From positions 4,836,001-4,900,000 of the forward strand of contig NZ_CP041764.1 in NCBI RefSeq assembly GCF_009817885.1: a stretch of DNA of 64,000 bases. The letters run 5' to 3'. The DNA comes from Serratia rhizosphaerae. Its GTDB lineage: Bacteria; Pseudomonadota; Gammaproteobacteria; Enterobacterales; Enterobacteriaceae. How positions within the stretch are numbered: the stretch's first letter is position 1; each line of letters opens with the position of its first letter. The notes under the pieces were generated by a model. That model was given only the letters and a program-made list of their open reading frames with translations. It was not told where the DNA came from and did no database searches. Position numbers and translations under genes: made by a program. This document shows positions 42,799-51,310 of this stretch, one piece after another.

Positions 42799-43158
42799 TT
42801 ACAGCTGACGGAAACGGCTCTGTACGCCGAAGGTATCCGAGGTCACGTAGCGTTCAACCTGGCGCAGCTGGCGCTCGCCGCTGCCCAGTTCATACTCCAA
42901 CTGATCCAACAGCTGGCGCGGCGTACGCTGATGTTCGCCGTCGAAACGGCTCGCCGGTGCCGCTTCCAGCAGGTAGCCCATGGCGAAATAGGCGACGACG
43001 GTAAAGAAAAACAGGCCAAAGATCATCGACAGCACCACCATCACGCGGATCAGGCGCACCGGTACGTCAAAGTAGTGCGCCAGGCCGGCGCAAACGCCCT
43101 TCACCATGCCCTCTTCAGGCACGCGATACAGTTTTTTACTGCCCAGCAAATTGCCCAT
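42799..43158 (-). CDS. pspC: Phage shock protein PspC
   Basis: The start at 43158 overlaps the pspB stop by one base; the product is 119 residues, as in E. coli. It has the PspC domain YRVPEEGMVKGVCAGLAHYF and a transmembrane helix (VMVVLSMIFGLFFFTVVAYF). The conserved end is VERYVTSDTFGVQSRFRQL. It senses inner-membrane stress such as mislocalised secretin and, with PspB, recruits PspA away from PspF. Confidence 0.95.
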   Translation of the reverse strand: MGNLLGSKKLYRVPEEGMVKGVCAGLAHYFDVPVRLIRVMVVLSMIFGLFFFTVVAYFAMGYLLEAAPASRFDGEHQRTPRQLLDQLEYELGSGERQLRQVERYVTSDTFGVQSRFRQL

Positions 43159-43385
43159 CAAGACTGCCTCCAGTTCGGATGTTCGGCATCCAGAATCTCT
43201 TCCAGCGCCTGAATACGTTCGCGCATGCGTTTGGCGTCTTCCGTCAGCTGCGCCAGCCGCTGCATTTCCTGATGCGTCAGCTGGATCCCGTTCTGTTGCC
43301 GATTGCTGTAATGCAGCCAAAGCCAAATCGGGGCGACGAACAGCACAAAAATCGTCAATGGAATGGCTAACAATAACGCACTCAT
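43158..43385 (-). CDS. pspB: Phage shock protein PspB
   Basis: The 75-residue product has an N-terminal transmembrane helix (LLLAIPLTIFVLFVAPIWLW) and a cytoplasmic coiled coil (QEMQRLAQLTEDAKRMRERI). It acts with PspC to relieve PspA repression of PspF. Its stop codon overlaps the pspC start, so the two are translationally coupled. Confidence 0.95.
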   Translation of the reverse strand: MSALLLAIPLTIFVLFVAPIWLWLHYSNRQQNGIQLTHQEMQRLAQLTEDAKRMRERIQALEEILDAEHPNWRQS

Positions 43386-43487
43386 TTCAACTCCTTGTTA
43401 TTCCCGCCTGCCGGACGCCGCGCTGCGGCGTCGGCACGCCGGGTTTCTGTTATCGGACGGCGGCCGCCGGACGGCCGCAAAAAACGG

Positions 43488-44153
43488 TTACTCTGAGCGG
43501 TTCATCTTGGCTTTCAGCGCAGCCAGCTGCTCGCTGATGGCGTCATCCGCCTTCAGTTCGGCGAATTCCTGATCCAGGGTTTTCTTTTTACCCAGGCTGA
43601 TGCTTTCAGCTTCCGCTTCCATATGGTCGATACGGCGCTCAAACTGCTCGAAACGCGCCATCGCTTCATCCAGCTTGCCGCTGTCCAGCTGACGGCGCAC
43701 TTCACGGGAAGACGACGCCGCCTGATGACGCAGCATCAGCGCCTGCTGACGCGCGCGGGTTTCGGTCAGCTTGCTTTCCAGTTCGCCGATTTCGCTCTTC
43801 ATCCGGCTCAGGGTTTCTTCCACCGTCTCCACTTCATGGGTCAGCGTGGCGATCAGATCGGACACTTTCTGTTTCTCAATCAGCGCCGCCCGCGCCAGAT
43901 CTTCTTTATCTTTGCGCAGCGCCAGCTCCGCTTTTTCCTGCCAGTCATCGAGCTGCTTCTCACCCTGCTCGATACGACGCAGCAGCTGCTTTTTCTCCGC
44001 CAGCGCGCGCGCGGAGGTGGAGCGCACTTCAACCAGCGTGTCTTCCATCTCCTGAATCATCAGACGCACCAGCTTCTGCGGATCTTCCGCCTTATCCAGC
44101 AGCGTATTGATGTTGGCGTTCACAATGTCGGCAAAACGAGAAAAAATACCCAT
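43488..44153 (-). CDS. pspA: Phage shock protein PspA
   Basis: The 221-residue product begins GIFSRFADIVNANINTLLDK and is a long coiled coil of the PspA/IM30/Vipp1 family (ESCRT-III-like). It inhibits PspF when free. Under membrane stress it oligomerises on the inner membrane and limits proton leakage. It is the first gene of pspABCD, with a sigma-54 promoter upstream. Confidence 0.97.
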   Translation of the reverse strand: MGIFSRFADIVNANINTLLDKAEDPQKLVRLMIQEMEDTLVEVRSTSARALAEKKQLLRRIEQGEKQLDDWQEKAELALRKDKEDLARAALIEKQKVSDLIATLTHEVETVEETLSRMKSEIGELESKLTETRARQQALMLRHQAASSSREVRRQLDSGKLDEAMARFEQFERRIDHMEAEAESISLGKKKTLDQEFAELKADDAISEQLAALKAKMNRSE

Positions 44154-44224
44154 AATTCACTTCCTCTTGGTGTCAGTGGCGTCTTCAGCGCCGTCTTAAG
44201 TCATACTGCGGACGCCAAGATATA

Positions 44225-44241
44225 ATCAAGATGCGTGCCAA
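44225..44241 (-). promoter_or_regulatory. Sigma-54 promoter of pspA
   Basis: The minus strand reads TTGGCACGCATCTTGAT, with GG at -24 and TTGA at -12 (spacing GG-N10-GA), close to the TTGGCACG-N4-TTGC consensus and to the E. coli pspA promoter. PspF should activate it from upstream sites in the shared intergenic region. Confidence 0.85.
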
Positions 44242-44276
44242 CTTTTATTTCACTGATATTAAAGGACTATTTATTT

Positions 44277-44304
44277 TTGACTCTGCCGCGCCATGCTGTA
44301 AAGT
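44277..44304 (+). promoter_or_regulatory. Sigma-70 promoter of pspF
   Basis: TTGACT and TAAAGT are separated by 16 bp and end 33 bp before the pspF ATG. PspF bound between the two promoters would also repress its own gene, as in E. coli. Confidence 0.6.
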
Positions 44305-44337
44305 GATTATTTTCACCAACTATTGGCGAATTTCATC

Positions 44338-45342
44338 ATGAGCGAGCAGATCGATCCCCTGATGGGCGAAGCAAACGCCTTTGTAGAAGTATTAGAACAA
44401 GTCTCGCAGCTGGCAACCCTGAACAAACCGGTGCTGGTGATTGGCGAACGCGGTACCGGCAAGGAGCTGATCGCCCACCGGCTGCACTACCTGTCCAACC
44501 GCTGGCAGGGGCCGTTTATCTCCCTCAACTGCGCCGCGCTGAATGAAAATCTGCTGGATTCCGAACTGTTCGGCCATGAGGCCGGCGCTTTTACCGGTGC
44601 GCAGAAGCGCCATCTGGGGCGTTTTGAACGCGCCGACGGCGGTACGCTGTTTCTCGACGAGCTGGCGACGGCGCCGATGCTGGTGCAGGAGAAGCTGCTG
44701 CGGGTGATTGAATACGGCCACCTTGAGCGCGTGGGCGGCAGCCAGCCGCTGCAGGTGGACGTGCGCCTGGTGTGCGCCACCAACGACGATCTGCCGGCGC
44801 TGGCGGCGGCCGGCAAATTCCGCGCCGATCTGCTCGACCGACTGGCGTTTGACGTGGTGCAGCTGCCGCCGCTGCGCCAGCGGCAGCAGGACATCATGCT
44901 GCTGGCGGAGCACTTCGCCATCCAGATGTGCCGAGAACTTGCGCTGCCGCTGTTTCCCGGCTTTACCGCCCGCGCCCGTGAGACGCTGCTCGGCTACGGC
45001 TGGCCCGGTAACGTGCGCGAACTGAAAAACGTGGTCGAGCGTTCGGTATACCGCCACGGCAGCAGCGAACAGGCGCTGGACCAGATCGTGATCAACCCGT
45101 TTGCCCGCAGCACACCGACGGATACACCGGCCGCGGAAGCGCGGGCCGCCGACATCCCCGCGCTGCCGCTGGATCTAAAAAGCTGGCAGAGCGAGCAGGA
45201 GAAACGGCTGCTAGAGCAGGCGTTGCGCCAGGCGCGTTTTAACCAGCGCAAAGCGGCGGAACTGCTGGGGCTGACCTACCATCAGCTGCGTGGCATGCTG
45301 AAGAAACATGCGCTGCAGCCCGGTGAAGAGCCGTCCGCCTGA
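44338..45342 (+). CDS. pspF: PspF, sigma-54 activator of the psp operon
   Basis: ATG 44338 gives 334 residues; an in-frame TTG at 44323 is less likely. It is an AAA+ enhancer-binding protein without a receiver domain: Walker A GERGTGKE at 37-44, GAFTGA loop at 83-88, Walker B FLDELAT. A C-terminal Fis-type helix-turn-helix (QRKAAELLGLTYHQLRGMLK) is present. It drives pspA transcription unless held by PspA. It is divergent from pspA, as in E. coli. Confidence 0.96.
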   Translation: MSEQIDPLMGEANAFVEVLEQVSQLATLNKPVLVIGERGTGKELIAHRLHYLSNRWQGPFISLNCAALNENLLDSELFGHEAGAFTGAQKRHLGRFERADGGTLFLDELATAPMLVQEKLLRVIEYGHLERVGGSQPLQVDVRLVCATNDDLPALAAAGKFRADLLDRLAFDVVQLPPLRQRQQDIMLLAEHFAIQMCRELALPLFPGFTARARETLLGYGWPGNVRELKNVVERSVYRHGSSEQALDQIVINPFARSTPTDTPAAEARAADIPALPLDLKSWQSEQEKRLLEQALRQARFNQRKAAELLGLTYHQLRGMLKKHALQPGEEPSA

Positions 45343-45344
45343 GG

Positions 45345-45531
45345 CCCAGGTCAGCGACGCCATAATATGCGCCCGCGGCCACTGGTATGCCGGATCGCGG
45401 TGGCTGCGCTCGTGCCACAGCATCACCATCTCGAACCCCGGTACGGCCACCGGCGGTTCCTGCACCTGCAGAGCGGCATTGCCGCGCGCCAGCCGTTCCG
45501 ACGGCAGAACGGCGGCGACTATGACATCCCG
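45345..45531 (-). pseudogene. C-terminal remnant of a LysR-family regulator
   Basis: On the minus strand the frame reads VLPSERLARGNAALQVQEPP, then VAVPGFEMVMLWHERSHRDP and AYQWPR. This is the typical last part of LysR effector domains (PPV-lPGF-lvmlWHER-h-DPAhqWlR). No helix-turn-helix part is present upstream, and the frame runs on into pspF antisense. It is therefore a decayed 3' fragment, a sign of past rearrangement between psp and the zinc operon. Confidence 0.65.
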
Positions 45532-45610
45532 GCGCTGACGCTGCGTGCGGGTCTTGCTCCCGGGCAACGCGGATTAGGCGTACATCGCGAATAAATGGGG
45601 ATCGACAGGC

Positions 45611-45717
45611 AAAAAAAAAGCCAGCACCCGAGCTGGCTTGAAAATAATACTGGAAGCAATGTGAGCAATGTCGTGCCTTTCACGTCAGCGCCGCGGGAGC
45701 GGCCTTCCGTGAACTGC
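45611..45717 (-). ncRNA. ryhB: RyhB, iron-responsive small RNA
   Basis: The minus strand contains GCACGACATTGCTCACATTG followed by CTTCCAGTATTA, the diagnostic RyhB pairing core. It ends AGCCAGC-TCGGG-TGCTGGCT plus nine T residues. The 5' part differs from E. coli and the start is estimated from the promoter (TTTACA with TATCAT). RyhB lowers the use of iron by repressing messages such as sodB and sdh with Hfq. Its neighbours here differ from those in E. coli (yhhX/yhhY). Confidence 0.93.
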
Positions 45718-45725
45718 GAGGTGAT

Positions 45726-45744
45726 GATAATGGTTCTCAATATC
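45726..45744. promoter_or_regulatory. Fur box of ryhB
   Basis: GATAATGGTTCTCAATATC matches the 19-bp Fur consensus at 15 positions and overlaps the ryhB promoter. It predicts repression when iron is sufficient. Confidence 0.85.
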
Positions 45745-45799
45745 AGCTGTAAAGCTTTTTGTTGAGAATTTTTCTCATCTCCACAACAACATTGTGCAA

Positions 45800-46987
45800 T
45801 TACCAGGCAGGAAACGGGTCAGCCATCTCCAACCAATACGCCAGACCGACCGCCATCTCCGCATCGCTCAGCAGACACGCATCCAGCCGGCGCACCATCT
45901 CCGCCTGCGGCAGATGCTGACCGATAAACACCAGCTCCTGGCGCATATCGCCAAACGGTTCAACCCAACGTTCCAGAATCTGCGCCCGCGTTTCCTCATC
46001 CTGCGGCCAGTTATCCTGCGGAATGGCGCGCCAGAACAACCCCGCGACGCCGTAGCGGGCAATGCCGCCGGCCTGGCTCCACTGCCCGGCGTGCTGCGGC
46101 CGCGTCGCCAGCCAGAAAAAACCTTTCGAACGCAGCAAGTTGCCGCCGGCCCAGTCGCCGTTAATCAGGCGATAGAATTTGTCCGGCGCAAACGGCCGAC
46201 GGGCGCGGTAGACAAAGCTGCTGATGCCGTAATTTTCCGTTTCCGGCAGATGCTCGCCGCGCAACTCCTTCAGCCAGCCCGGCGCACGCTGCGCCTTTTC
46301 AAAGCTGAAGCGATGAGTGTTAAGCACTTCGTCCAGCGGCAGCGTGCCCGGCGCGATCGGGATAATCTTCGCCTCGGTATTGAGACTGGCTAGCAGCGCC
46401 GTGACTTCCGCCAGCTGCAGCGGCGTCAACAGGTCGGTTTTACCGATCAGTATCACGTCGCAAAACTCGATCTGTTCAATCAACAGATCCGCCACGCTGC
46501 GCAGGTCATCCTCCCCCAGGCTTTGCCCGACTTCCTGCAGGCTTGCCGCCTGCTGGTACTGCTCAAGGAAATTAACGCCGTCCACCACCGTGACCAGCGT
46601 GTCCAGCCGGGCAAACTGCGACAGGCTCTCTCCCGCCTGATCCTCAAAGGTAAAAGTCTCCGCCACCGGCAGCGGCTCCGAAATACCGCTGGATTCAATC
46701 AGCAGGTAGTCAAAGCGGTCGGCCTGCGCCAGCTCACGTACCGACACCAGCAGATCTTCCCGCAGAGTACAGCAGATACAGCCGTTGCTCATTTCCACCA
46801 GCTTTTCCTGCTGGCGATCGAGGGTGACTTCGTTGGCCAGCAGCGCGGCGTCGATATTCACCTCGCTCATATCATTGACGATCACCGCCACGCGCATGCC
46901 CTGACGGTTGTTCAGTATATGGTTAAGCACCGTGGTCTTGCCGGCGCCAAGAAAGCCGGAAAGCACCGTAACCGGAAGTGGTTGCAT
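45800..46987 (-). CDS. COG0523 (CobW-type) GTPase, zinc metallochaperone candidate
   Basis: ATG 46987 gives 395 residues. Walker A GFLGAGKTT is at 11-19, the metal motif GCICC at 69-73, and ESSGISEP and the guanine motif GKTD follow. A C-terminal CobW_C domain is present (GRAN-type end LACLLSDAEM is only loosely conserved). COG0523 proteins in Zur regulons deliver zinc to client enzymes under starvation. It is the third gene of the operon after folE2 and the carbonic anhydrase, 10 bp downstream. RyhB lies just past its end. Confidence 0.88.
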   Translation of the reverse strand: MQPLPVTVLSGFLGAGKTTVLNHILNNRQGMRVAVIVNDMSEVNIDAALLANEVTLDRQQEKLVEMSNGCICCTLREDLLVSVRELAQADRFDYLLIESSGISEPLPVAETFTFEDQAGESLSQFARLDTLVTVVDGVNFLEQYQQAASLQEVGQSLGEDDLRSVADLLIEQIEFCDVILIGKTDLLTPLQLAEVTALLASLNTEAKIIPIAPGTLPLDEVLNTHRFSFEKAQRAPGWLKELRGEHLPETENYGISSFVYRARRPFAPDKFYRLINGDWAGGNLLRSKGFFWLATRPQHAGQWSQAGGIARYGVAGLFWRAIPQDNWPQDEETRAQILERWVEPFGDMRQELVFIGQHLPQAEMVRRLDACLLSDAEMAVGLAYWLEMADPFPAW

Positions 46988-46997
46988 GGCAGCCTCA

Positions 46998-47558
46998 CTA
47001 AAATTCGTTGCGTAATGCCTGATAGCCGCGCACCAGATCGACGTTGGTGGCGGCCACCTCCTCTGAAAATTGCAGCGCGTCGCGGTCCACCTGGCCATAG
47101 CACGACAGATCGCTGTCTGCACCGACTCGTTCGGTGGACGGGATATAGCACTGCTCCGGCAGCGTCACGCCGTCCACCACCGCGTTGTAACGCACCACGC
47201 AGCCGCTGCGCAGATGGCAGTTGAACAGCACGCTGTTAAAACCGACGAACACCCGGTCATCGATGCGGCACGGCCCATGCACAATGGCACGGTGGGCGAT
47301 GGAGCTGTAGCTGCCGATGGTTACCGCCGCGCCGCTTTTGGAATGGATCACCACGCCGTCCTGAATATTGGAGTGGGCGCCGATCACAATCGGCGCCATA
47401 TCGCCGTCGGCGTTAACTTCATCGGCGCGAATCACCGCGTAAGGCCCGACGTACACGTAATCGCCGATAATCACCCGCCCGCAGATAATCGCAGTGGGAT
47501 CGATATAGGCTTGGGCGGAGACCTGCGGCAGATGGCCGCTGGGATTTTTACGCAGCAT
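46998..47558 (-). CDS. Gamma-class carbonic anhydrase-like protein
   Basis: The 186-residue product is a left-handed beta-helix with hexapeptide repeats (AIICGRVIIGDYVYVGPYAV). The three metal ligands of gamma carbonic anhydrases are in place: His72 (VVIHSKS), His89 and His94 (IAHRAIVHGP). It starts inside the folE2 3' end (11-nt overlap). As part of a Zur operon it probably replaces a zinc-dependent carbonic anhydrase, perhaps using iron or another metal; that use is inference. Confidence 0.85.
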   Translation of the reverse strand: MLRKNPSGHLPQVSAQAYIDPTAIICGRVIIGDYVYVGPYAVIRADEVNADGDMAPIVIGAHSNIQDGVVIHSKSGAAVTIGSYSSIAHRAIVHGPCRIDDRVFVGFNSVLFNCHLRSGCVVRYNAVVDGVTLPEQCYIPSTERVGADSDLSCYGQVDRDALQFSEEVAATNVDLVRGYQALRNEF

Positions 47559-48477
47559 CAGCGTCCTCCCGCCAGCTCAGCCGGGCCACCGCGTTATGCG
47601 CATGCAGGCTTTCCTGATGCTCCACCCGCACGCTGAAGGCGCGGTAGCAGCACGAGCGGCGCAGGGCGTCATACAACCGGCGCGCGGCATCTTCACAAAA
47701 CATCAGGTTGCGGCCGTTAGCCAATGCAAACGCCTGCTCGTCCTGACGCTTGACCAGCGTCTGCACCGGCGTCCCCAGCGCATGCTCGATGCGGTCGATC
47801 AGCGAAATCACCGGCAGTACTTTTTCATCGCCGGACAAGGTGACCGTCACCCACGCCCAGCTGCGCTGGCTGTGCGGCGTCGCCGGCATGCCGTGCGTCC
47901 CCAGCCAGTCTGCCACCTGCTGCGTCCCGACCGTTGCATCATCCGCTTCGATATCGACCAGAAACTGCTGCTGCGCCGCCTGACGGCTGAGAGCCGCCGA
48001 CGCCGGGCAGGTGGATGAATAAGGCACGCCGACCTGCAGCGTCAGCGTTGGCAGCAGCGCCAGCGCTGCGGTAATGCGCAGCGGGTAACTTTTCCAGCCG
48101 CGCTGCGGGCTGATCAGCGCCGGACGCGACAGCAGCAGTTCACCGCCGATCTCCAACTGCACCCGATCGCTGTCCGTACTCTGCGACTGCAGACATTCGG
48201 CCAGCGTGTTGATAATGCGTCGCGGCGTCAGTTCCCCCTGCGTCAGCGCATCCAGCGTCAGATACAGGCGCGACATATGAATGCCGCGCGCGCCGTCACG
48301 GTTGGCGCAGACGTTAACGCCGACGCTTACTTCGGCATTTAGCGGACGCCCCGCCACCTCCAGCGGCAGCGCGATGCCCTGCATTCCCACCCAGTCAAGG
48401 GCGATATCGCTCATCTCCCCGTGTCCGCTCTGCACATCCGGCAGCGGCTGACGGTGAGCCATAGCCGTATTTCCCAT
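47548..48477 (-). CDS. folE2: GTP cyclohydrolase FolE2 (type IB)
   Basis: ATG 48477 follows AGGGGAAAC and gives 309 residues. The catalytic Cys157 lies in PYSSTCPASAALS, with the folate-type T-fold ends MQGIALPLEV and MPATPHSQRS. FolE2 makes dihydroneopterin triphosphate from GTP for folate synthesis. It works with metals other than zinc, so it substitutes for FolE in zinc starvation. It is the first gene after the Zur box. Confidence 0.93.
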   Translation of the reverse strand: MGNTAMAHRQPLPDVQSGHGEMSDIALDWVGMQGIALPLEVAGRPLNAEVSVGVNVCANRDGARGIHMSRLYLTLDALTQGELTPRRIINTLAECLQSQSTDSDRVQLEIGGELLLSRPALISPQRGWKSYPLRITAALALLPTLTLQVGVPYSSTCPASAALSRQAAQQQFLVDIEADDATVGTQQVADWLGTHGMPATPHSQRSWAWVTVTLSGDEKVLPVISLIDRIEHALGTPVQTLVKRQDEQAFALANGRNLMFCEDAARRLYDALRRSCCYRAFSVRVEHQESLHAHNAVARLSWREDADAA

Positions 48478-48529
48478 GTTTCCCCTGCAGTTGTTAGTGA
48501 CCAGGCAAAAACGGTAACACGAAATGGAT

Positions 48530-48546
48530 ATGTTATAACATAACAT
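48530..48546. promoter_or_regulatory. Zur box of the folE2 operon
   Basis: ATGTTATAACATAACAT has perfect 7-bp arms ATGTTAT/ATAACAT around a 3-bp spacer, the enterobacterial Zur operator form. It ends about 53 bp upstream of the folE2 ATG. Confidence 0.88.
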
Positions 48547-48692
48547 TTTGTCTTTTTTTCCGCCTGCACGGCGCCGTGACGCCCGGTTGGTCAATCAAGC
48601 CGCAGAAAAATCGACGTTTTTATCTGAAGAATTGGGCAGTTCGCCAGAGTACGGTACACTAACGCTATCGCTTATTAACCCATGAAGCCTCT

Positions 48693-50348
48693 ATGCGTGG
48701 TTTACCCATTTGGATCCTGTCGTTATGCCTGGGCAATTCGCTGATGGCCGCCGCTGCGGCTGCGCCCGCGGCTGATGCTCCGGCGCCCCTGCCGGACGTA
48801 CATCAGAGCGGTTTTGTCTATTGCGTCAACGGCATCCTGAACACCTTTAATCCACAGATGGCCAGCAGCGGCCTGACGGTCGATACGCTGGCGGCGCAGC
48901 TGTACGATCGCCTGCTGGATGTTGACCCCTATACCTACCGGCTGATTCCGGAGCTGGCGCAGCGCTGGGAGGTGCTGGACAACGGCGCGACCTATCGTTT
49001 CCACCTGCGTAAAGACGTGCCGTTCCAGCACACCGCCTGGTTTACGCCAACGCGTAAAATGAACGCCGACGATGTGGTATTCAGCTTTGAGCGGGTGTTT
49101 AACCACAAGCACCCGTACCACGACGTCAACGGTGGCGACTACCCCTACTTCGACAGCCTGCAGTTCTCCGATTCGGTGCAGAGCGTGAAAAAGCTCGATA
49201 ACTATACCGTCGAGATTCGCCTGCAGGCGCCGGACGCCTCGTTCCTGTGGCATCTGGCTACCCACTATGCACCGGTGCTGTCGGCAGAGTATGCCGACAA
49301 CCTGAGCAAGGCCGGCGACCAGCAGATGATAGACCGCGAGCCGGTCGGCACCGGGCCTTTCCTGCTGAATGAATACCGCTCCGGGCAATATATCCGCCTG
49401 GCGCGCAACCAGGCCTACTGGAAAGGCGAGCCGCGTATGGCGCAGGTGGTGATTGACCTGGGCGCCGGCGGCACCGGCCGGCTGTCGAAACTGCTGACCG
49501 GCGAATGCGACGTGCTGGCCTATCCGGCCGCCAGCCAGCTTTCCATTCTGCGCGACGATCCGCGCCTGCGTCTGACGCTGCGGCCGGGGATGAACATCGC
49601 CTATCTGGCCTTCAATACCCGCAAGCCGCCGTTCAATAACCTGAAGGTGCGCCAGGCCATCTCGCTGGCGATCAACAACCAGCGTCTGATGCAGTCGATT
49701 TACTACGGCACCGCCGAGACCGCCGCGTCGATTCTGCCGCGCGCTTCCTGGGCGTATGACAATGATGCGCACGTCACCGCCTACGATCCGCAGCAGGCGC
49801 GCCGTATGCTGAAAGAGGCCGGCGTCGACAATCTGCAGCTGAAGCTGTGGGTGCCGACCGCTTCACAGTCCTATAACCCCAGCCCGTTGAAAACCGCTGA
49901 GCTGATCCAGGCCGATCTGGGCCAGATCGGCGTGCACGTCACCATCGTGCCGGTAGAAGGCCGCTTCCAGGAGGCGCGGCTGATGGAGATGAACCACGAC
50001 CTCACCCTGACCGGCTGGGCCACCGACAGCAACGACCCGGACAGCTTCTTCCGGCCGCTGCTGAGCTGCGCGGCAATTCGCTCGCAAACCAACTATGCTC
50101 ACTGGTGCGACCCCGGTTTTGATGAAACGCTGCAAAACGCCCTGCTGTCGCAGCAGCTGGCGCAGCGCATTGACAGCTACCGTCAGGCGCAAAAAATTCT
50201 GGAGCAGCAGCTGCCGGTGCTGCCGCTGGCGTCATCGCTGCGTCTGCAGGCCTACCGTTATGACATCAAGGGGCTGGTGCTCAGCCCCTTCGGCAATGCG
50301 TCATTCGCCGGCGTGTATCGTGAAACGGCGGAGGGAGAAAAACCGTGA
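48693..50348 (+). CDS. sapA: SapA, periplasmic peptide-binding protein
   Basis: The 551-residue product has a signal peptide rich in Ala (LCLGNSLMAAAAAAPA) and the SBP family 5 body (TYRLIPELAQRWEVLDNGAT). Length and sequence match SapA of enterobacteria. In pathogens the Sap system is linked to resistance against antimicrobial peptides; in E. coli SapBCDF also exports putrescine. It is the first gene of sapABCDF; its stop overlaps the sapB start. Confidence 0.95.
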   Translation: MRGLPIWILSLCLGNSLMAAAAAAPAADAPAPLPDVHQSGFVYCVNGILNTFNPQMASSGLTVDTLAAQLYDRLLDVDPYTYRLIPELAQRWEVLDNGATYRFHLRKDVPFQHTAWFTPTRKMNADDVVFSFERVFNHKHPYHDVNGGDYPYFDSLQFSDSVQSVKKLDNYTVEIRLQAPDASFLWHLATHYAPVLSAEYADNLSKAGDQQMIDREPVGTGPFLLNEYRSGQYIRLARNQAYWKGEPRMAQVVIDLGAGGTGRLSKLLTGECDVLAYPAASQLSILRDDPRLRLTLRPGMNIAYLAFNTRKPPFNNLKVRQAISLAINNQRLMQSIYYGTAETAASILPRASWAYDNDAHVTAYDPQQARRMLKEAGVDNLQLKLWVPTASQSYNPSPLKTAELIQADLGQIGVHVTIVPVEGRFQEARLMEMNHDLTLTGWATDSNDPDSFFRPLLSCAAIRSQTNYAHWCDPGFDETLQNALLSQQLAQRIDSYRQAQKILEQQLPVLPLASSLRLQAYRYDIKGLVLSPFGNASFAGVYRETAEGEKP

Positions 50349-51310
50349 TTATCTTTACTCTGCGCCGCTGCCTGCTGCTGATTATCACCCTGTTTTTCCT
50401 GACGCTGGTAGGCTTCAGCCTGAGCTACTTCACGCCGCACGCGCCGCTCAGCGGCGCCGGGCTGTGGGATGCCTACCAATTTTATTTCACCAGTCTGCTG
50501 CACTGGGATTTCGGCGTGTCCAGCATTAACGGCCAGGCTATTGACGAACAGCTGCGTGAGGTGTTCCCGGCCACCATGGAGCTGTGCATTCTGGCCTTTG
50601 CCCTGGCGCTGTTTATCGGTATCCCGCTTGGCATTATCGCCGGCGTGATGCGCGGCAAATGGCAGGACACCGCCATCAGCACCTTTGCGCTGCTGGGCTT
50701 TTCTATTCCGGTATTCTGGCTGGCGCTGCTGCTGATGCTGTTCTTCTCGCTGCATCTGGGCTGGCTGCCGGTTTCCGGCCGTTTCGATCTGCTGTATCAG
50801 GTGCGGCCGGTCACCGGCTTTGCGCTGGTCGACGCCTGGCTGTCCGATTCGCCGTACCGCAGCGAAATGATCGCCAGCGCGCTGCGCCATATGATTTTGC
50901 CGATCGCCGCGCTGGCGGTGGCACCGACCACCGAAGTGGTGCGGCTGATGCGCATCAGCACCGACGAGGTGTTCAGCCAGAACTATATCAAGGCGGCGGC
51001 CACCCGCGGCCTGTCGCGCTTTACCATTATCCGCCGTCACGTGCTGCACAACGCGCTGCCGCCGATCATCCCGAAGCTGGGGCTGCAGTTCTCCACCATG
51101 CTGACGCTGGCGATGATCACCGAAGTGGTCTTCAGCTGGCCGGGTCTGGGACGCTGGCTGATTAACGCCATTCGCCAGCAGGACTACGCCGCCATTTCTG
51201 CTGGCGTGATGCTGGTCGGTTCGCTGGTCATCACCATCAACGTGCTGGCCGATATCCTGGGTGCGGCAACCAACCCATTGAAACATAAGGAATGGTATGC
51301 CCTTCGATAA
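50345..51310 (+). CDS. sapB: SapB, ABC transporter permease
   Basis: The 321-residue product begins at GTG, overlapping the sapA stop as GTGA. It is a DppB-type inner-membrane permease with six helices and the EAA-like loop FSQNYIKAAATRGLSRFTII. It pairs with SapC to form the channel. Confidence 0.96.
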   Translation: MIIFTLRRCLLLIITLFFLTLVGFSLSYFTPHAPLSGAGLWDAYQFYFTSLLHWDFGVSSINGQAIDEQLREVFPATMELCILAFALALFIGIPLGIIAGVMRGKWQDTAISTFALLGFSIPVFWLALLLMLFFSLHLGWLPVSGRFDLLYQVRPVTGFALVDAWLSDSPYRSEMIASALRHMILPIAALAVAPTTEVVRLMRISTDEVFSQNYIKAAATRGLSRFTIIRRHVLHNALPPIIPKLGLQFSTMLTLAMITEVVFSWPGLGRWLINAIRQQDYAAISAGVMLVGSLVITINVLADILGAATNPLKHKEWYALR

